64,000 nucleotides of DNA from Pseudomicrostroma phylloplanum (lineage: Eukaryota > Basidiomycota > Exobasidiomycetes > Microstromatales): the NCBI GenBank assembly GCA_039545275.1, contig BCHS01000001.1:69579-133578 (forward strand). Reading direction: 5' to 3'. Positions 22,015 to 32,672 of the stretch are shown here, one piece after another. Positions within the stretch are counted from its first letter, which is position 1; the number at the start of each line of letters is the position of its first letter. Position numbers and translations under genes: made by a program. Below the pieces are notes generated by a model, which worked only from the letters and a program-made list of their open reading frames with translations, ran no database searches and was not told the DNA's origin.

Positions 22015-22663
22015 CTACTCGGTCTTGGGGCGAGAGACGACGTGGCAGCTCTTGTGTTGGACAAGGTAGCTGCTTCCAGCTGGTCCTCCATCCTCTGATG
22101 GGTTGCGCTGTACACGGAACTCAGCATCGACGATGACGAGCGTGCTGTGAACAGATTAGCAAGAGAGCGTAAGTGATAGAGTTCCTGTTCGTCAGTCCTT
22201 CTGTATCTGCAGTCTCGATGTTGCCCTCCTACACTTCCGCCCAGCCCAGCGCTCCCCGCCTACTCACCCCTTTTGCAGCTTTTGCAACCTCTGCACCGCT
22301 GCGTCTCCAAAGGCAAAGATGTTGTGGAAGCTCGTCGTCTCCGGCGGCCTCTCTCCATCCTCGCCGGGGGGTCCAACGGGGTCATTGGTGGCGAGTGTGT
22401 ACCTGACATAGTCCTTGCCGGAGCGGGTGGCCCTGGTCTCTGGGTCGGCAATTAGGCGACCCAGCAGCTGCATACGGGCATAGTCTGCTGCCGAGGGAGT
22501 GCTCGAGAAGGGCTGCAGGACGGGAGGAAAGCAGAGGAGGACAGAAATGGCAGAGTCAGACTTTGTCGGATAGCCCTGCTAAGCGCACCCTTATCGTACT
22601 CACTCGAGTGAGGAGAGCACGCCGAGGAGCGGCTGCAGCTGCAGATCTGGCAACGGAGAACAT
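22015..22663 (-). CDS. RIM1: Mitochondrial single-stranded DNA-binding protein
   Basis: Exons 22663-22604, 22512-22268 and 22144-22015; 144 aa. It coats single-stranded mitochondrial DNA during replication. Exon 1 encodes an Arg/Ala presequence (MFSVARSAAAAAPRRALLTR) and exon 2 continues with PFSSTPSAADYAR, a plausible cleavage region. The OB fold begins at Met34 (MQLLGRLIADPETR), with RSGKDYVRYTLATND and SFHNIFAFGDAA strands and GTLVIVDAEFRVQ in exon 3, matching the bacterial-type SSB fold. Length is close to yeast Rim1 (about 135 aa). The C-terminus is short and lacks the bacterial acidic tip, as usual for mitochondrial forms. Confidence 0.9.
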
Positions 22664-23235
22664 CTGGCAGAAAGGAATGAAGGAATATCGGCTGGTGAGC
22701 AAGCCGATCACCAGACCAGGCGAATCATGAATGCGCCGTGTCCACTCACTTTGGGCGTACGCGGAGTAGTGGCAGAAGGGTGTACGGATGGATGGATGGA
22801 TGTACAGGTCTTGATGCTCAGGATGCTCAGGCGTGCCTTCGAGTCTAGTCTACACGCCCTACGCGCCCTGCGTGCTGCTCCTCGCTTCCGCTCCGCGCCT
22901 TTAGACTAGAGGGACGCGCTCGGTGCTGCCTCCTGGGCGGTGCTGGAGACTAGAGTGCTCTACACCCCTGCGCCTGCCCTGGTCTGCCCCACTCCACTCC
23001 GACCGGGGAGATTGGTGCTTCCGCCCAGAAAAAAATGCCGTGAGCGATTGTGCCTTGTAGGGTCCTTTCAACGCTCGACCATCCTCCCTCCCTGACTCGT
23101 AGCCAGATAGGCAATGAGGTTGCGGCTCTTCCTCATCAGAGCTCTCATTGCTTTGTGAGAGGTCGTTCCTCTTCCATCGCCGAAGCACATCTGGCCTATG
23201 GCCATACCCTCCTCGCCATCTACACCGACCCCACC
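22664..23235. promoter_or_regulatory. Divergent region between mtSSB and the membrane/NEPRO gene
   Basis: 572 bp containing both promoters. A short GATG-rich run (22788-22803) is the only visible simple repeat. The plus-strand frame from 23050 runs into the downstream gene but its first 62 residues look like translated leader. Confidence 0.4.
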
Positions 23236-26073
23236 ATGGCACTCCTGATGCTGATGTCGGCCTTCCTCTTCGGGCTACCTCTAGCCTGTGTAGCCATTCC
23301 AAATCAGCGTAATCAGCCAATGTTGCGTCGAGAGGTGGCGACTCAACATCCTCGGCAAGCAAGCGTAGGCCTGCGGCCATCCTTCATATTCCCACGACAG
23401 ACTGAATCCAGACAGTCGGCTGGAGCAGCTACGACCTTTCCGGTAGCAGCCATCGCAGGCCCCATCGTTGCCCTCGCTGTCATCCTCGCCCTCGGAGTCG
23501 TCTGGGCTCTGAGGCGCAAGCAAGCGTCTCGCTCAACTCATGGCGCTCCCTCTCCCTTGCAGAACAGAAGCATAAGCCCAAGTGTCTCCGCGGGCGAGGC
23601 GGGCTTTCAGACGGTGCGTCAGACATCTGCGCCGCCATCCCAACCTACCTCTTCCGAGCTTCCCACTCGCACGAGGCTTTGGAGAGCATTCGTGGCGTCG
23701 TTCGTCGTGCACCCTCCTGGAGGGCCCGTACTGGTCCGACCGGGCCCCCCGACTCAAGTAATGGTCATGGGCGAGAGCACTCGCCACCGCGGCTATAGAG
23801 GGGATCATCGCCGTCTTCGCCGCACAGACAGCGGTCAGTCTATCCGTACCGTGCCAGAATACGCAAGTGAGGTTCACGCCGACGAGGTCATGCTGTACAA
23901 GGCAGTAGATGACCACGAGGTTTCATCGGAGAATTGGGAAAGAGGGGCAGGTCAACAGCCAAGCCTCACCGCCAGCATTCGCAACTCGCTGAGCAGATCC
24001 CTGCGGAGAACGTTTCGTAGCCCTTCTACTGGTCGAGCTCGCCCGCAACGTAGTCGAACTAGAGAGTCTCGGAGCCGTCAGCCGCTTGAGACGGAGGATC
24101 AAGAGCTTCAGATCACCATCAGCCGAGGGAATGGATATGAGACGCCTGCAGAAGGACAAGCGGCAGAGGTCGAGGCCTTTCACATTCCCGACTACGACTC
24201 GCTCTACCCTTCTCAGATCGATCTGGCGCTTCCCGAAACGGCGGCAACGCCAGTGGAGACGCCATACGTCTCTCGCAGAGGATCTCGGCAGGGAACATCC
24301 CGGCAGCATTTGCTTCCGCAAGTCTCGCGGACCCCTGCGCGCGCAGCTGAAGAGTCTTACGCCTCGGATGACCTCTCCGAGGTTGCAAACCTGCCCGCGA
24401 TGCCAGAGGGAAGCAACACCGAGTCGTCAGCATCTCTTCCGTCCGTGCGTAGTGGTGCATCCCAGGCAGACGCATCGTCTCAATCGGTGCTCCTGGGAGA
24501 CTGTCTTGCCGATCCCAATCGGCCTCTCTCCGATCGATACCCGCAAGGTACCTTTTTGAATACCGTCTTCCATCTCCGCTCGACTGGCCAGCTCACTGCG
24601 CAACAACTGGAGTTTATGAACTCAGCCGAGAGCCTGGGAAGGTATGGGATCCCCTTTACTGGCACAGGAAGCAATACTCCAAGGGAGCACTACGAAAGAG
24701 GCAGGTCGTCCCCTGCTTTCTTTACATCTCACGGGCCGACGGAGGACCCTGGTGGACCGCCACCGCCTGGATATGGAGGCGCAGCCCTTGCTCTGCCTGA
24801 CGCGTTCATGTCTGCTGATACACCAATGCCTGCCAGTATCGTTCCACGACAGAACCTCGAGGTAGCCTCCCCCCGAGCTCACTTGACCCCACAAGGGTCA
24901 GGCTCACGCAACACGTCCCGAGGAGGGACACCTCTCAAGAAGTCCACTTCTAGCACACGCTCCTCTCTGACGTCGCCAAAGCTCCTTCGATCTCTCCACA
25001 ACTCTTTGCTCTCCCTCTATGCGGAGCTACACGAGGAGCAAGCCCTGCTCGAGCGATTGTGGTACAAGAGTCATGCTCAATTCCGAGGCGCCAAGTGGTT
25101 CAAGAGCATCGATGGAATGAGAAGAGGTCTGCGGAGGGCGCTTGGCCAGCAAGACGGCCACAGTGGGAGGGGAGCCAAGAGAAAAAGACGAGGACACTCG
25201 GAGGCAGGGCATGAGACACAGCTCCTGCACGTCCTCGATGCGAATGCCGAGATCTACTACTCCTTGTTCGACGCTACAGTGCCGGCGACTCAAGCATCGC
25301 TGGCCGCTTTGCCCAAGCTATCTTCTCCACTCATCGGCAGTCGTTCCTCCTCGCAGCAGTTCAAACATACTTTAAACGTCCTGCGCCTCCTCTACCTCTT
25401 TTCGGCCGTTCAAACCGGCAGCCGCAACGCGTTCGCCATGCTGCGTGCTCACCTCAACACTCCGCCGGCACCCACCTTTGCCCCCCTCGCATCGGTCCTG
25501 TTGGCCATTGCGAGTCGAGTAGAGGCGTACTGCGAAAAGGCCTTGTTTGGCAATGAGCGCAATGAGAAAGTGAAGATGCCACTCGAGGCGGCAGGGGAGA
25601 AGAGGGTGGGGTTGGTGGAGTGGTATGAGAGGGAGAGACGCCTGATGTCTTCTTCAGCAACTTCGGCTGCAGCTAAGGGAAAGGCCTGCTCTTTGGACAT
25701 CAACTCCTGTTCTGCTCCGCTGCAGCAGCTGCTTCATTCCAGAGGAGGCGAAGGCGTCTCCGCCAATAACGAGGAGAAGCTGCTGAGCGCGATGCCATTG
25801 AGGCTGCGCAGACCTCCAGCAGCAGTGCTGGGCGAGATCAAGAGCGAGACCAAACCGAAAGGGACGAAAGGCAAGACGCTTGGCTTATCGCTCAGCGGTG
25901 ATGGTGATGCGGACGCAGTGGACGAAGGAAGTGCAGGTGGATTGGACGCAGATGGTCTGCCGCCGGTGCCTAAGAAGCGCAAGGGGCTCTGGGAGGAGCT
26001 AACTATGGACGCCCTTGGCAGTGGCAGCGGAGGAGGGGGTGACGACGATGATGACCTCGGCGTGAAGGTGTAG
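23236..26073 (+). CDS. Composite ORF: single-pass membrane protein with a C-terminal NEPRO-like domain
   Basis: One uninterrupted frame of 945 aa from the ATG at 23236, which starts a classic signal peptide (MALLMLMSAFLFGLPLACVA). A transmembrane helix at about 69-91 is followed by RRK, then some 490 residues of Ser/Pro/Arg-rich tail. From about residue 585 the sequence changes to SLRSLHNSLLSLYAELHEEQ-type helices with LLERLWYKSHAQFRGAKWF. This fits the N-terminal domain of the nucleolus and neural progenitor (NEPRO) family, tied to rRNA processing. Basic patches GAKRKRRG and KKRKG look like nuclear signals. A secreted/membrane half and a nucleolar half in one protein make little sense together, so this may be two genes with an unseen boundary near 24850-24960, or a real fusion. 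No splice site that separates them was found. Confidence 0.5.
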   Translation: MALLMLMSAFLFGLPLACVAIPNQRNQPMLRREVATQHPRQASVGLRPSFIFPRQTESRQSAGAATTFPVAAIAGPIVALAVILALGVVWALRRKQASRSTHGAPSPLQNRSISPSVSAGEAGFQTVRQTSAPPSQPTSSELPTRTRLWRAFVASFVVHPPGGPVLVRPGPPTQVMVMGESTRHRGYRGDHRRLRRTDSGQSIRTVPEYASEVHADEVMLYKAVDDHEVSSENWERGAGQQPSLTASIRNSLSRSLRRTFRSPSTGRARPQRSRTRESRSRQPLETEDQELQITISRGNGYETPAEGQAAEVEAFHIPDYDSLYPSQIDLALPETAATPVETPYVSRRGSRQGTSRQHLLPQVSRTPARAAEESYASDDLSEVANLPAMPEGSNTESSASLPSVRSGASQADASSQSVLLGDCLADPNRPLSDRYPQGTFLNTVFHLRSTGQLTAQQLEFMNSAESLGRYGIPFTGTGSNTPREHYERGRSSPAFFTSHGPTEDPGGPPPPGYGGAALALPDAFMSADTPMPASIVPRQNLEVASPRAHLTPQGSGSRNTSRGGTPLKKSTSSTRSSLTSPKLLRSLHNSLLSLYAELHEEQALLERLWYKSHAQFRGAKWFKSIDGMRRGLRRALGQQDGHSGRGAKRKRRGHSEAGHETQLLHVLDANAEIYYSLFDATVPATQASLAALPKLSSPLIGSRSSSQQFKHTLNVLRLLYLFSAVQTGSRNAFAMLRAHLNTPPAPTFAPLASVLLAIASRVEAYCEKALFGNERNEKVKMPLEAAGEKRVGLVEWYERERRLMSSSATSAAAKGKACSLDINSCSAPLQQLLHSRGGEGVSANNEEKLLSAMPLRLRRPPAAVLGEIKSETKPKGTKGKTLGLSLSGDGDADAVDEGSAGGLDADGLPPVPKKRKGLWEELTMDALGSGSGGGGDDDDDLGVKV

Positions 26074-26684
26074 GTGGCTAGGCTTCGACGAGAGACGATC
26101 AGCGCGAGGCTCTCTCGAGCTCATACCGTGTGTCACCTCCCTCTTATTCCGGTCCGTGCTTCTTTTTGTACGTGTTTCTTCTGTATTATGCATCATCCTA
26201 TATATAGACCCTTCCTGCCGTTTCCGCCGAAGAGGCAGCGCGCTCGGGAAGAGAATGACCACCTTTGCATCGCTTGATGCGCTCAACGAGTGCGGGTAGC
26301 CTATACTCGTCTGTACGGATGAACTTCACCTGACCTGCCTCTTCATTCTGCCGAGAGGTCCCGAGCTTGTCTATCTGTCCTGTCCTGTCAGAGGTGGAGA
26401 GAAGCCGACCGCCAAGCCAAGCAAGCAAGGGCCGGGGCGCGGAATTCCGGGCACACGGGCCATCGGCCCTGGTCACCGGCCCTGGCTGCTGCAGGCAATC
26501 AGCTGCTTTGCTTTGCTTGCTTGCTTCCTGCAGGGCAGCGGCGCGCCGGGTCCACTCTTCGTCGCTTCCCGCACTCCACGCACCCACCGCCTTGGAAAAG
26601 ACTCTTTGCGAGTTGCCCCACCTAAACCCTCCTTCTCCCGGCTGCCCGCATTCCTTGGCGTCGTAGTCGTCGTCGTCGTCAAGG
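26074..26684. promoter_or_regulatory. Intergenic upstream of the alpha-arrestin gene
   Basis: 611 bp between two plus-strand genes: 3' UTR of the upstream gene (TATATATAG near 26198), then the alpha-arrestin promoter. Only GCTT/GTCGTC simple-sequence stretches (26506-26530, 26661-26680) stand out. No gene seen. Confidence 0.45.
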
Positions 26685-29600
26685 ATGAGCACTCGAGATC
26701 GATTCCTATCTTCCCTTTCTACTGCTCAAGACGACTTTCTCAAGGCGGTCAATCAACATATCGCTGCTGGCCGTAGTGGTAACGTCGAATCATCTGCACA
26801 AGGCAGCGGAAGCAACACCGCCGCCGCCGCCGCTTCCTCCTCGTCCTCCACCACGCAACCACCTCCGCCAGGGCCTCTTCCGACGTATGCACCTCGGCCC
26901 ACTTCTGGTGCGCCCCGTGTTCCAGAAGCCGTATTGAGGGCACCTCCCGGACAGGCGCAACACGCCATCGACTCTAACCCTCGCTCGCGGCTGGAGAATC
27001 CTCACCTGCCGGAGCAGGAGCGGCGCAGAGCGGCAGAGCAGATGCGCAGGGAGCAGGAGATGCTCCATCGCAATGCCACGCAGCAGCAGAAGCCGCAACA
27101 GCCGCCGCAACAGCAACCATCGCAGCTCAGGCCTCTGGGAGGGAGCGAGCCTGGCGGGGCTTCGCGGGCCCAGAAGGAGCTGGCTAGAGGTCTGAAGCGC
27201 ACCCACTCCTATGCGGCCAACAATGGCAAAGTGGTGGTGGACCTCTTCACACAGCCTCAGCGCAGTCCCACTTTCATGGGCGGCTCCGCAGACAGAGGCA
27301 GGGGTGCAATGAATGGCCAAGTCGTCGTCTTTGCCAATGATGGGGATAGGGTAGGGGCCGTGCGCCTGAAGATCAAGGCCGTCTCCACCATTTCTGTGCC
27401 CCGCTCTTATCTCCCACCCTCGGAAGACCCCAACAAGAGATCCGCCGGGGCGATGCCTTCGAACACACCCGTCAATCTCGTGGGACGTTCCCCGCGGTCA
27501 GAGCCGACGCAGAATAGGGAGCATCTGATCCTGCAGCTTGAGCGCGTGCTTTGGAATCCGGAAGCGCCAGATCAAAGTATGGTCCTACGGCCTGCCGATA
27601 CGGCCAATGGACCGCCGAAGGAGCCTGACCCCACAACGTGGAAGGCGGGACGTCATGCTTTCCCATTCAAGATTGATCTGCCGTCAAAGTCACAGGAGGG
27701 CATCGATTTGCCGCCCTCTTTCGTCTTCTTGGCAGACGCAAGGGCCAAGGGACCCGCCACGCAGGCCTCTGTCACCCCCGGAGGCCAGCTAGGCGGACAC
27801 CTCTTGGCAGCAAAGAAGTGGCTTGCAGAGGCAGCTGTAGGTGGGCTCAGGGATGGCGAGTGGGCAAGTATAAAGTGGTACGTCAAAGTAACCGTCGAGC
27901 GGCCTGGGTTCCTCAAGAGCAACGATCGCGTCTTTGTACCGTTTGTCTACCTGCCGGCTCCACCTGCCAAGCTGCCTAGTGCAGTCCTGCCGAATAGACT
28001 GAGACTGAGCGCCCAGGCTAGGCAAGATCCTCTGACGCCTGGGACGAGGATGGTGGAACCCATCACCACGTGGGGTCGCTCTCAGCTCGACCTAGACCCA
28101 GGAACTAGGAACAGCAAGGGCAACAAGGCGAAGCAGAATGCCGCTGCACCACCAAGCGAGAAGAGCAATGGCACATCCTTGTTCTCTCGCATGTTCAAGA
28201 CTCCAATCGTAGCCAATGGCACAAAAGTCGACCCTGGGCTGCCGACGTGGAGCATTGCGATGCCCAATGAGCCGTCGATCTGGCCGCTCCGGAGCGCGAT
28301 TCCCTTTGAGCTCCGTCTGGACAATGTTCCGACGACGGCAATGCAGCAGCCAATCCAGCCACCGAGCGTTGGCCTCTTCCTCCGGGTGACTCTGATCAAC
28401 CCTTCAAAGTCCTTTCTCGGCGGCAAGAATATACCCTCCTCGGCCATCGAGACTCGCCTCATCTCGGTCGCCAAGATCTTCCCTGACCCCAACGCCGCCG
28501 CCGCCGCCGGGAGGGGGAACACCCTCGTCTGGCGAGGTCTGTTGGATCTACCTCCGCAGGCATCTCCCTGCTTCGACTCTCTTCTAACGCAAGCAGAGTA
28601 CTTTGTCGCCGTCGAAGGTCCTCCCACGGGTACAGGCGGGAACAGCGCGGCGGCGCGTCTAGGCGGGATGAGCGGGTCGGGCAGGCTGGTCTGGGCGCAG
28701 ACGATTGTGCTGGTGTGCCCGCTGCCTGTAGCGGTCAAGCCTGCTCGGCCAGTGAAAGGTCCAGCGAGGGCTCGTCGCCCTGTGCAGCGAAGGTCCAGGC
28801 CGAGGCCGAGCAGAGGTCCAAGCCCCGTGGGTGGTGTACCTGGACCGCCTCCGGCGCGCTACGTCAGCGAGAAGCAGTCTGGGCGAGGTGGTGCCTACGA
28901 GCAGGAGGTACAGCCCGGCAGCGGCGGGAGCGGCAGTGACGAGGGTGGTCGTGTGCCAGTGCCACCTCAAGCATCGACGGGCCGACCTCTTCGGCCCTCC
29001 GCTAGCCGCAGAAGCTCTTCGCATGCCAATGGCAAGTCGAGACAATTCAGCTCCACCTCCAAAGAGGAGCACAGAGCCCAAGCGATCGCTACTGCCCACG
29101 CCTTGGGCTATCCTGATACTCCAGGAGACTCCGTCGGGAGGAGGAGCAGGACAGGCGAGGGGAGACCGCTCGCAATCAATGGCTCGCGTCGCTCCAGCGC
29201 AGCTCCCAGCATCGCCTCTTCCTCTGGCCACTCCTCATCGCAGCATGCTGCAGCAGTTGGTGGCAGCAGACGACCTTCGGCTACAGCGCTGGGCATGACG
29301 CCGAATGCCGCTGCTGCGCCTAGCGGATCTGCTAGTGGCAATGCCGGGAACGGGTACGGGTACGGGTACGGGGCCAGCGGTAGTGCCATGCCACCGGAAG
29401 CAGCACCCTTCCGCAACGAGAAGCGGGCGAGTGCCTCAGCCGTCCTGCACGACGGAGGAGGAGGAGGAGGAGGCGTCGTCTATCGCGAGAAGCTCGGTGG
29501 ACCCCGTCGTGGCTCCTACCCGCCAGAGGAACTCTTTGCGCGACCTCGACGCATCGATAGTCCAGTCAGGCTTCCTGCTCCTGCCCCAGCCGGACCTTCA

Positions 29601-30434
29601 GCTCGACGAACTCGTGCGCCGAGCGAGAGGGGTTGGGATGAGCGAGACCAGGACCGAGACCGAGATCGAGACCGAATTCGGGATCGAAAGAGGGAGCAGG
29701 ACAGGGAAGGTGTTTCGCGGCCCACGTCGCCGCGGTCAGACCCCTCCCCACCCTTCCCTCCTCACGCTTCTGCTGCTGGTGGTGCTGCTCCTCGAGCCGC
29801 ACGAGGCGCAATGGGCTCACGTCGCTCCTCGGCGCGTGTACCATCACGGCCCGTCTCCCCTGCACCTCTGGCAGCGACAACGCGGGGTCGAACGCCTTCG
29901 CCTGCTTCTCCCTCGCCCCCACTCCCATTACCACCACCGCCGCAACATCACTCGCGTCCTCCTGGCGCTGTTGCTCCTACGACGCACTCCTCGGTGAGAT
30001 CATCACGACGCGGGTACGCGGACGCGGGCAGTCCTTCCCCCTCGCGCGCCTCTTCCCGGACCCGTACAACGGCGGGGCAGGGAGCGATGAGGAGTGCCGT
30101 TCCGCACGCTACGCCTGCTCCTGCTCCTGCTCCTTCTCGCTCTCGTAGGAGGCCAGCTCGTCGGGGATACTCGTCCGAGGCGTCTCTCTCTGTCTCTGAG
30201 GGGGATGACGTGGAAGAAGGGAGGCAAGAAAGCGATGTGGAGTACGCCTCTGAAGGGGAGGAAGAAGAGGAGGAAGAGGCAGACGAGACGTGGGGATTCG
30301 ACGCTGCTTCGCGTGCGGCTGGAGAGGAAGGAGAGATCTTTGGAGATGATGATGATGATGGGCTGGGCTTAGGGATGGGGATGGACTTGCCGCCGAGCTA
30401 TTTCGAGGCTACTGGCATGCGGGATGAGGATTGA
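26685..30434 (+). CDS. Alpha-arrestin (ART-like) trafficking adaptor
   Basis: Single exon, 1249 aa. Alpha-arrestins bring Rsp5-type ubiquitin ligases to plasma-membrane transporters and trigger endocytosis. An arrestin N-like region begins near residue 180 (VVVDLFTQP, then VVVFANDGDRVGAVRLKIKA) and contains HLILQLERVLWNPE, GRHAFPFKIDLP and WYVKVTVERPGF. These are the strand patterns of arrestin-related proteins. A C-like part follows from about residue 520 (TWSIAMPNEPSIWPL, IPFELRLDN). The C-terminal 500 residues are disordered, Ser/Pro/Arg-rich, with an alternating Arg-Asp tract near 29640-29690. A PPSY motif at about 1236-1239, thirteen residues from the end, is a PPxY ligand for the WW domains of Rsp5/Nedd4. 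An Ala/Gln-rich N-terminus precedes the fold. Confidence 0.8.
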   Translation: MSTRDRFLSSLSTAQDDFLKAVNQHIAAGRSGNVESSAQGSGSNTAAAAASSSSSTTQPPPPGPLPTYAPRPTSGAPRVPEAVLRAPPGQAQHAIDSNPRSRLENPHLPEQERRRAAEQMRREQEMLHRNATQQQKPQQPPQQQPSQLRPLGGSEPGGASRAQKELARGLKRTHSYAANNGKVVVDLFTQPQRSPTFMGGSADRGRGAMNGQVVVFANDGDRVGAVRLKIKAVSTISVPRSYLPPSEDPNKRSAGAMPSNTPVNLVGRSPRSEPTQNREHLILQLERVLWNPEAPDQSMVLRPADTANGPPKEPDPTTWKAGRHAFPFKIDLPSKSQEGIDLPPSFVFLADARAKGPATQASVTPGGQLGGHLLAAKKWLAEAAVGGLRDGEWASIKWYVKVTVERPGFLKSNDRVFVPFVYLPAPPAKLPSAVLPNRLRLSAQARQDPLTPGTRMVEPITTWGRSQLDLDPGTRNSKGNKAKQNAAAPPSEKSNGTSLFSRMFKTPIVANGTKVDPGLPTWSIAMPNEPSIWPLRSAIPFELRLDNVPTTAMQQPIQPPSVGLFLRVTLINPSKSFLGGKNIPSSAIETRLISVAKIFPDPNAAAAAGRGNTLVWRGLLDLPPQASPCFDSLLTQAEYFVAVEGPPTGTGGNSAAARLGGMSGSGRLVWAQTIVLVCPLPVAVKPARPVKGPARARRPVQRRSRPRPSRGPSPVGGVPGPPPARYVSEKQSGRGGAYEQEVQPGSGGSGSDEGGRVPVPPQASTGRPLRPSASRRSSSHANGKSRQFSSTSKEEHRAQAIATAHALGYPDTPGDSVGRRSRTGEGRPLAINGSRRSSAAPSIASSSGHSSSQHAAAVGGSRRPSATALGMTPNAAAAPSGSASGNAGNGYGYGYGASGSAMPPEAAPFRNEKRASASAVLHDGGGGGGGVVYREKLGGPRRGSYPPEELFARPRRIDSPVRLPAPAPAGPSARRTRAPSERGWDERDQDRDRDRDRIRDRKREQDREGVSRPTSPRSDPSPPFPPHASAAGGAAPRAARGAMGSRRSSARVPSRPVSPAPLAATTRGRTPSPASPSPPLPLPPPPQHHSRPPGAVAPTTHSSVRSSRRGYADAGSPSPSRASSRTRTTAGQGAMRSAVPHATPAPAPAPSRSRRRPARRGYSSEASLSVSEGDDVEEGRQESDVEYASEGEEEEEEEADETWGFDAASRAAGEEGEIFGDDDDDGLGLGMGMDLPPSYFEATGMRDED

Positions 30435-30682
30435 GGGAGGCGGAGTGGTGTGGGCTCAAGGGAGACACAAGCGAATGATACGGAGGCAGAGAGTGCAGAA
30501 CCATTCGGAGAGCGGGATTGTACCTTGTAGCTGAGCTGATACAGCGCTCGCCCTTTTTGTACTGATATATGACCATTGACGACTACGATCTGTGTACAAT
30601 CTTGGTGCGACAGCAGTGTGTCCCGCCATCTGTCATCCCCACTCTCCCTCGCTCGCCGCCAAAGTGCATGTCCTCGCGCAGC

Positions 30683-31841
30683 TCACAGGGTAATCAACTT
30701 CGGCCTGCCCGGCACGACAATCTCTCCCTCTACCGCCCTTCGGTTGATGCCCACCCTACTCAGCAGCGAGACGTACCTGTCCGAGTCGTTTCTCTTGAGG
30801 TACTTGAGTAGCTTGGCTCGCTTGTGCGTCAGAATCGCCATGGATCTCCTCGAGGCTTCGTCCTTTCTGAACGTGGGCGTGGAGAGGAGCTCGTGTAGAC
30901 GATGGAGACGGTAGGTCATGATGGCGACTGAAAGAGAGAAGGGAAGGGCATTGTTCGTCAGCATGCTCAGCCAGCTCTTCACAGTAAGCCCGCGATCGCG
31001 CTAGCTCACCTTGTGTCTCCACGGTACCTGTATGCACACCCTGACCAAATTGCTCCACGATCCTCCTCTTGTTGTACACATCGATACCCTTTGAGCTGGC
31101 ATTCCTCAGATCCAACATCCTGGACAGCTTATCCACACTGTGTCCCTCCTGCCTCTCGATCCCTTCAAGCTGCTGGTTGATCTCATCCGCAATCATACTG
31201 CCCGCATTCGTCCCCGAGCCAGCATCGGAAAAGGCCATCGAGACGGTCAGACGGTCCTTGGTATTGACGTCTGGCAGGTCCTGGAAGAGCAGCTTCCGGT
31301 CCTCATCGGAGAGGTTGAAGTTCAGACGCAGAGGTCCTCCCTCAGAAGCAGCTACCGCCCTCTCCTCCTCGGTTCCCTTTGTCAGCTCCGACTCCACCGG
31401 CTGCAAGTTCCCCCTCGAGTCTTCTCGCAGACCCCAAACGTCCTGGTTGGATATGATAATCTTCCTGAGCTCGCAATTGTTCCACAGATCCTCGTTGTTC
31501 GTGCCCACCTCGCGAGTGTTCCCCGGGCGGTAGCCGAGCACCGGGTCCGGCTTGGTCTCCTCGCGCACACGCTCTAGCAGGGCGTGCTTCTCTAGATTGA
31601 GACGCTTCTTCATCTGACCTCGCTTGCGCTGCACTTTTGTCAGACCCTTTGAGAAGTTGGGGTTGCGCGAGGAGATGCTGCGTGAGGACGAGGGGGAAGG
31701 AGGAAGGATGCTGGAGAGGGGTGGAAGGGCGGAGAGGAGGAGAGGTAGGGTGTCGAGGGCGGAGGAGGAAGAGGCCGCGAGCCGTCTCGAAGACGAGGCT
31801 GCGGCTGTGCGAGCCGTACTGGCAAGTAGGAGAGAGGCCAT
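30683..31841 (-). CDS. MRPS28: Mitochondrial small-subunit ribosomal protein uS15m
   Basis: Exons 31841-31010 and 30927-30683, phase 1 intron of 82 nt; 358 aa. The C-terminal exon carries the S15 helical domain: IMTYRLHRLHELL, then HKRAKLLKYLKRNDSDRYVSLLSRVGI, a close fit to the rRNA-binding signature. The first exon is a long mitochondria-specific extension whose first 60 residues are Ala/Ser/Arg-rich with no acidic residue (presequence; RSISSRNPNFSKG is a likely cleavage region). It then has a basic segment (KVQRKRGQMKKRLNLEK). Yeast Mrps28 has the same organisation of long N-terminus plus S15 core. It is convergent with the arrestin gene, 248 bp apart. Confidence 0.92.
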
Positions 31842-32672
31842 GCTTGTGGAGTGTGATGGGCGCAGTGGTACCGAGTGATGGTCACCATACCAAAGGCAAA
31901 GCGCAGGTGGATGAGGAAGAAATCCATCGGCTCCCGCCGCGCAAATTCACACTCCGCCCACCACCCTCAGTCCGGTGGACCACGCCATGTCCACTTACAC
32001 ATGTCATGGCCATAGGTACCCTCAAGCAGATTCGTGAACGACGAGCAGCAAGAGTATTGGACCATGGAAGGAGAAAGGAGGCGACAATGAGAGGTATTCA
32101 AGACAAACGCCTAAGCAAGTCCGGCCTCAACCCTCATGACTGCATTGCTCTCGAGCCGACCCCATCCCGGGTGGTCCTCCCTTGACTGATACACGGTATC
32201 CATGCTCCTAGACGATACGTACAGCCCCGAGTATTTGTCTCGCCGTCTCTTGACGCTTGCTCCTAGTAGTCTACAATCTTAGGGCTGTGAATGTCGAAGG
32301 ACCGCTTCACATGCCCGGAGTACCCTGTCCCACAGGGGCCCATTCGCCTATTGATCAAAGCGATCTGAGCGTCGAGAGGCGAGGCTTGCAAGGGGTCAGC
32401 AGGGCATCGCAGCGGCTCAGTGCTATGTCACCATCTCATCGCTAATCATGCCCGCCACGTTGGCACGTTACAAGCGCGTGTCTGGCGAACAAGTGCTGAC
32501 AAGCACTGGAGGTACAACTGTCATGCCCCCTATGGCCTCTTTAATATGTTTTGACATTCGTACCCCGGCTGATTTTGGCATCTCTTCTATACCTTTCCTG
32601 TCCATCTACCCAGCGACTAGGTGAGCTTCCATCAAGTCCGCCCTTTTGCTGACTTTACGACATATTACCAAC
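31842..32672. promoter_or_regulatory. Divergent intergenic region between uS15m and the single-pass membrane protein
   Basis: 831 bp containing both promoters. Composition is less GC-rich than the flanking genes, with no homopolymer tract. No coding frame over 182 codons, and none convincing. No tRNA-like arms recognised. Confidence 0.45.
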
